DNA of 8,930 nucleotides. It comes from an uncultured Eubacteriales bacterium. Its GTDB lineage: Bacteria > Bacillota > Clostridia > Christensenellales > Borkfalkiaceae. Below the pieces are notes generated by a model. It had not been told where the DNA came from. It did no database searches and saw only the letters and a list, made by a program, of their open reading frames with translations. The position numbers and the translations under genes were made by a program. The stretch covers positions 1-8,930 of the forward strand of contig CACXHH010000021.1 in the NCBI GenBank assembly GCA_902767455.1. The letters are read 5' to 3'. This document shows, one piece after another, positions 6,664-8,930 of the stretch. Every line of letters starts with the position of its first letter. Positions within the stretch are counted from its first letter, which is position 1.

Positions 6664-7434
6664 TTACACGCTCCTTTTCAACGCAGCCCTTATCGAGCCT
6701 ATCGGCCCGCGATAAAAGCTCGTGCAGTCGTATATCTTTCCGTCGCCTTTTATAATACGTTTGGCAAGCAGCTTGAACGCGTGCATTGCCCGCCCGTACA
6801 CGTCGGTACCCTCGGCGGTAAGAACTCTGTCGTCGTCGGGCACGGCGCCGATAACGGGTATCTTGATAACGTCCGCGATATCTTCCACGGATAATTCCTT
6901 TCCGTTCAGAACGAGATCGCCGCGCACCCTGTTCACGACCGCCGAAACGCTTTTGAGCTTATATTGCATAAGTATATTTATCGCCTTATCGGCGTCGCGA
7001 AGGCTGGAAAGCGAAGGGTTTACCACGACGATTGCTTCGTCCGCCGCCGAAACGGCGCGCATAAATCCTTCGTCAACTCCCGCGGGGCAATCCAAAAGAA
7101 CGAAGTCGTAAGCGTTAAGCCCGTCTATCAGAAGCCTTACGCTCTGCCCGCTCGTCGCCGCGCCCGCGCCCCTTCCCGACTGTATCACCGAAAGGTTTCT
7201 GTCGACCTTTACGATAGCCTGTTTGACTCGACAACGCCCGTCGACCACGTCCGAAACGTCGTAGACGACCTTGTCCTCAACGCCCGTCACGACGTCGAGA
7301 TTGTTGAGAGAAAAGTCAAGGTCGAGTATTATCACTTTTTTGTTAAGCCTTGCGAGATTTTCGCCCAAAAGAGCGCAGACGGTCGTTTTGCCTACGCCGC
7401 CCTTTCCCGAAGTCACGACTATTTTCCTTGCCAT
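6664..7434 (-). CDS. minD: Septum site-determining ATPase MinD
   Basis: MinD is a ParA/Mrp-type P-loop ATPase that binds the membrane as an ATP dimer, recruits MinC where present, and is released by MinE. The 256 residues include the deviant Walker A GKGGVGKTT (10-18, signature Lys11 and Lys16), switch I DLDFSLNNLD (38-47, catalytic-type Asp40), Walker B/switch II LLDCPAG (113-119) and NPSLSSLRDADKAI (139-152), a MinD hallmark. The C-terminus, IGSIRAALKRSV, could form the short amphipathic membrane helix. The start at 7434 matches the family N-terminus, but no Shine-Dalgarno sequence is visible before it and no clear promoter was found. minE follows after three bases in the same frame. No minC lies next to it: the upstream gene is an unrelated ABC ATPase behind a terminator. 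Other ParA-like proteins are less likely because minE is adjacent. Confidence 0.93.
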   Translation of the reverse strand: MARKIVVTSGKGGVGKTTVCALLGENLARLNKKVIILDLDFSLNNLDVVTGVEDKVVYDVSDVVDGRCRVKQAIVKVDRNLSVIQSGRGAGAATSGQSVRLLIDGLNAYDFVLLDCPAGVDEGFMRAVSAADEAIVVVNPSLSSLRDADKAINILMQYKLKSVSAVVNRVRGDLVLNGKELSVEDIADVIKIPVIGAVPDDDRVLTAEGTDVYGRAMHAFKLLAKRIIKGDGKIYDCTSFYRGPIGSIRAALKRSV

Positions 7435-7503
7435 AAGGTTATAATAAACTATAACGATAAAAGTATCTCGTACCTTTTTGTCGCAATTACTCTTTTTTTA
7501 TCG

Positions 7504-7531
7504 AAAAAACCGCCTATAAGCCCGTTATCGG
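7504..7531 (-). repeat. Second copy of the minDE-flanking hairpin (copy B)
   Basis: On the minus strand CCGATAA and TTATAGG pair, with the same G/A mismatch as copy A, around the loop CGGGC. CGG and six U follow (plus-strand 7504-7509). Outside the three loop bases and two bases before the U-run, the core is identical to the hairpin at 6407-6435. It lies 12 bp beyond the ABC gene's strong terminator, so it may be a tandem back-up terminator or one member of a dispersed hairpin repeat. Confidence 0.5.
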
Positions 7532-7543
7532 TATTTTTTGCAC

Positions 7544-7570
7544 AAAAAAAGACCGCTTCAAAAAGCGGTC
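7544..7570 (-). terminator. Rho-independent terminator after the ABC ATPase gene
   Basis: On the minus strand GACCGCTT pairs perfectly with AAGCGGTC (plus-strand arms 7563-7570 and 7551-7558) around a 4-nt loop, followed by seven U (7544-7550). It begins 13 nt after the stop codon. It isolates the ABC gene from minDE, making the ABC gene a single-gene transcript. Confidence 0.93.
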
Positions 7571-7583
7571 GGCAATATATTAT

Positions 7584-8624
7584 TTATAACGCGAGTTCGG
7601 TTTTCGCGTCGAAGAACAAAACGTCGTTAAAGCTTAAAGAAACTTCGCCTTCGAGCTTGGTTTCAGTCAACGCAAGGTAAGTTTTCGAGTCGTTTTCAAA
7701 GGTAAACTCTGTAAGGAATTTATCTTCCGCTATCTGCTCTTTGGCGGAAGCCGTAGCTTTGAACTGTCCGCCCGCTACGACATTTTCGGGGCGGACGGCA
7801 AGGTACGCGCGCGAGCAGGTACGCTTATCCGTTTCCATCTCTCCGCCCGCGAAAGCAAAATAATTCTTTCCTTCACGCTCGGATATCTTGCCTTCGATAA
7901 GGTTTATTTTCGGCGTGCCGACGTAAAGCGCTTCTGCGACAGTGGCTGGGCGCGTGTATATTTCTACGGGAGTGCCGACCTGAACGATCTTGCCTTCTTC
8001 CATATATACGATACGGTCGGCAAGGGTGAGCGCTTCGGCGGCGTCCTTCGTGCTGTACAGAACGTTTACTTTCAGCCTTTGCTGAACTTTAAGTATCTCG
8101 TTTTTGAGCTCCGTTTTGAGATTATCGTCAAACCCGGAGAGCGGATCGTCTATAAGAATAAGCTTAGACTGACGCATGACGGCTCTTCCGATAGAAACTT
8201 TGACTCTTTCGAGCGCCGAAAGCGCCTTGGGCTTTTTGCCGAGAATATTTCCTATCCCCAAAAGCTTGGCGACGAAGTAAACTCTCTGTTCGATAGCCGC
8301 GCGCGGCATCTTGCGCATTTTAAGACCGAACGCAAGGTTGTCGTAAACGTTAAGATACGGATAAAGCCCGACAGATTTGAAGAGCACCGCCATATTCCTG
8401 TCTTTGGGAAGGCTTTCGTTGATGACTTCGCCGTTTAGTTTTATCTCGCCGCCCGAAACTTCGTCAAGCCCGCAGAGCGTACGCAAAACCGCCGTCTTAC
8501 CCGCGCCCGTCGGTCCTAAAAGGACGACGAACTCACCGCCGTCGATAGTGAGATTGAAGTTTTCAACGGCGACTTTTCCGCCCGTGTATACTTTTTTAAG
8601 ATTTATTATCTCTATATCAGCCAT
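7584..8624 (-). CDS. MalK/MsmX-type ABC ATPase with degenerate catalytic motifs
   Basis: The fold is that of the ATPase subunit of carbohydrate (CUT1) ABC importers: an N-terminal nucleotide-binding domain to about 235 and a C-terminal TOBE-type regulatory domain (to 346, with AVRPENV at 276-282). ATP binding looks preserved: A-loop Tyr13 and Walker A GPTGAGKT (37-44). The catalytic parts are not. The Q-loop Gln is Lys83 (VLFKSVGLYP). The signature LSGGQ is LSALE (135-139). The Walker B catalytic Glu is Asp160 (LILIDDP). The H-switch His is Lys193 (YSTKDAAEA). Surrounding family residues are well kept, so this looks like selected loss rather than decay. No permease or binding protein is next to it. 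The start at 8624 has AAAGGA 10 nt upstream. It has its own promoter and terminator. It may be a regulatory or structural partner of a canonical sugar-import ATPase; that is inference. Confidence 0.88.
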   Translation of the reverse strand: MADIEIINLKKVYTGGKVAVENFNLTIDGGEFVVLLGPTGAGKTAVLRTLCGLDEVSGGEIKLNGEVINESLPKDRNMAVLFKSVGLYPYLNVYDNLAFGLKMRKMPRAAIEQRVYFVAKLLGIGNILGKKPKALSALERVKVSIGRAVMRQSKLILIDDPLSGFDDNLKTELKNEILKVQQRLKVNVLYSTKDAAEALTLADRIVYMEEGKIVQVGTPVEIYTRPATVAEALYVGTPKINLIEGKISEREGKNYFAFAGGEMETDKRTCSRAYLAVRPENVVAGGQFKATASAKEQIAEDKFLTEFTFENDSKTYLALTETKLEGEVSLSFNDVLFFDAKTELAL

Positions 8625-8711
8625 ACGTCACAAGTCCTTTCGTCTGAAAATATAAACGATTTGCGGGCGCCGAACGAAGTTTTATAACGCGATCTGACAC
8701 CCGTCTTTATT

Positions 8712-8740
8712 ATTTTACATTATTTTTCGGAAAATTACAA
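8712..8740 (-). promoter_or_regulatory. Promoter of the ABC ATPase gene
   Basis: On the minus strand a -35 TTGTAA (plus-strand 8735-8740) is separated by exactly 17 bp from a -10 TAAAAT (8712-8717). The predicted start near 8705 leaves a leader of about 80 nt before the ATG, long enough to hold some regulation, but I see no recognisable riboswitch. AAAGGA at 8635-8640 is the ribosome binding site. Confidence 0.6.
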
Positions 8741-8752
8741 TAATAATTAACT

Positions 8753-8777
8753 CTTTTTTCGCTATTTACGAAAAAAG
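8753..8777. repeat. 9-bp inverted repeat between the divergent promoters
   Basis: CTTTTTTCG (8753-8761) and CGAAAAAAG (8769-8777) are perfect inverted arms around 7 bp. It lies just upstream of the ABC gene's -35. It is too AT-rich to be a strong terminator in either direction. A dimeric regulator's operator is possible but unproven. Confidence 0.35.
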
Positions 8778-8854
8778 CCGTCAAATATCGCAGACTTACC
8801 AGACGATTTACCGCAAAAGCGAGAAAACGCCGTAAAACAAAACGGCAAAAACGC

Positions 8855-8883
8855 TTGCCTAAAGCGTAAGTATCTGCTATAAT
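8855..8883 (+). promoter_or_regulatory. Rightward extended -10 promoter leaving the window
   Basis: On the plus strand there is -35 TTGCCT (8855-8860), a 17-bp spacer ending in TGC, and a perfect -10 TATAAT (8878-8883), so the -10 is of the extended TGnTATAAT type. Transcription should start near 8890 and run out of the window; the gene served is not visible. A short inverted repeat, ACGCTT/AAGCGT (8851-8856 and 8862-8867), straddles the -35. This is the only support for plus-strand transcription in the window. Confidence 0.7.
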
Positions 8884-8893
8884 TTACGTACAC

Positions 8894-8913
8894 TTTTTTT
8901 TTTTTTTTTTTTT
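8894..8913. repeat. Run of 20 T
   Basis: This is an uninterrupted T20 (A20 on the minus strand) starting about 4 nt after the predicted start site of the rightward promoter. The rest of 8625-8930 holds only the two promoters and inverted repeats; I see no gene in it. Such a run may vary in length between cells or be miscounted in assembly. Confidence 0.9.
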
Positions 8914-8930
8914 GCGGATTTAGATTTTTA

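Noticed and set aside
7435..7503. Promoter for minD
   Set aside because: TTGCGA and several TATA-like hexamers are present, but none pair at a normal spacing; a promoter is expected here but cannot be located.
7584..8624. Treating the ABC gene as a pseudogene
   Set aside because: The frame is intact over 346 codons, the changed motifs sit within otherwise well-kept family sequence, and promoter, ribosome site and terminator are present.
8830..8867. Terminators for a leftward gene beyond the window (GCCGT/ACGGC and ACGCTT/AAGCGT hairpins)
   Set aside because: Stems of 5-6 bp with short U-runs of 4-5 are weak, and the second overlaps the rightward promoter, which explains the region better.
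1..8930. CRISPR arrays, tRNA or rRNA genes, insertion sequences, prophage genes
   Set aside because: No regularly spaced repeats, tRNA-like sequences, transposase or phage proteins were seen on either strand.

Overview
The window looks like part of the chromosome of a moderate-GC, Gram-positive-type bacterium, most likely an anaerobic member of Clostridia. The evidence is the gene order pgk–tpiA–gpmI–secG–rnr, which is familiar from Bacillota, together with a MinD/MinE pair and AGGAG-type ribosome binding sites. An uncultured gut lineage is plausible, but I cannot name a genus. All eight genes lie on the minus strand, so transcription runs from right to left. The only rightward signal is one promoter at the far right edge.

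Layout in order of transcription. At 8625-8930 there is an intergenic region with divergent promoters and a run of 20 T. At 7584-8624 there is a stand-alone MalK/MsmX-type ABC ATPase with an intact Walker A, but altered Q-loop, signature motif, catalytic glutamate and H-switch; it ends in a strong terminator. At 6436-7434 lie minD and minE without an adjacent minC. MinE starts directly after the minD stop codon and lacks the usual N-terminal membrane-targeting helix. At 5295-6323 there is a Na+/phosphate cotransporter-family membrane protein without a PhoU tail. At 1471-5207 lies a lower-glycolysis operon of pgk, tpiA and gpmI behind a promoter with consensus hexamers. It continues into secG (1057-1332), which also has its own promoter, and a strong terminator follows secG. 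At 1-914 is the N-terminal part of RNase R, cut by the window edge just after its catalytic aspartates.

How the genes work together: Pgk, TpiA and GpmI cover triose isomerisation and the steps from 1,3-bisphosphoglycerate to 2-phosphoglycerate; gap and eno are not in the window. SecG belongs to the SecYEG translocon, and RNase R is a 3'-5' exoribonuclease. MinD and MinE place the division site.

The least ordinary parts are the probably ATPase-dead sugar-importer-type ATPase, the shortened MinE in frame with minD, a charged insertion of about 35 residues in Pgk next to an Arg-to-Lys change at a substrate contact, a structured tpiA-gpmI spacer, and a hairpin sequence that occurs twice around minDE.
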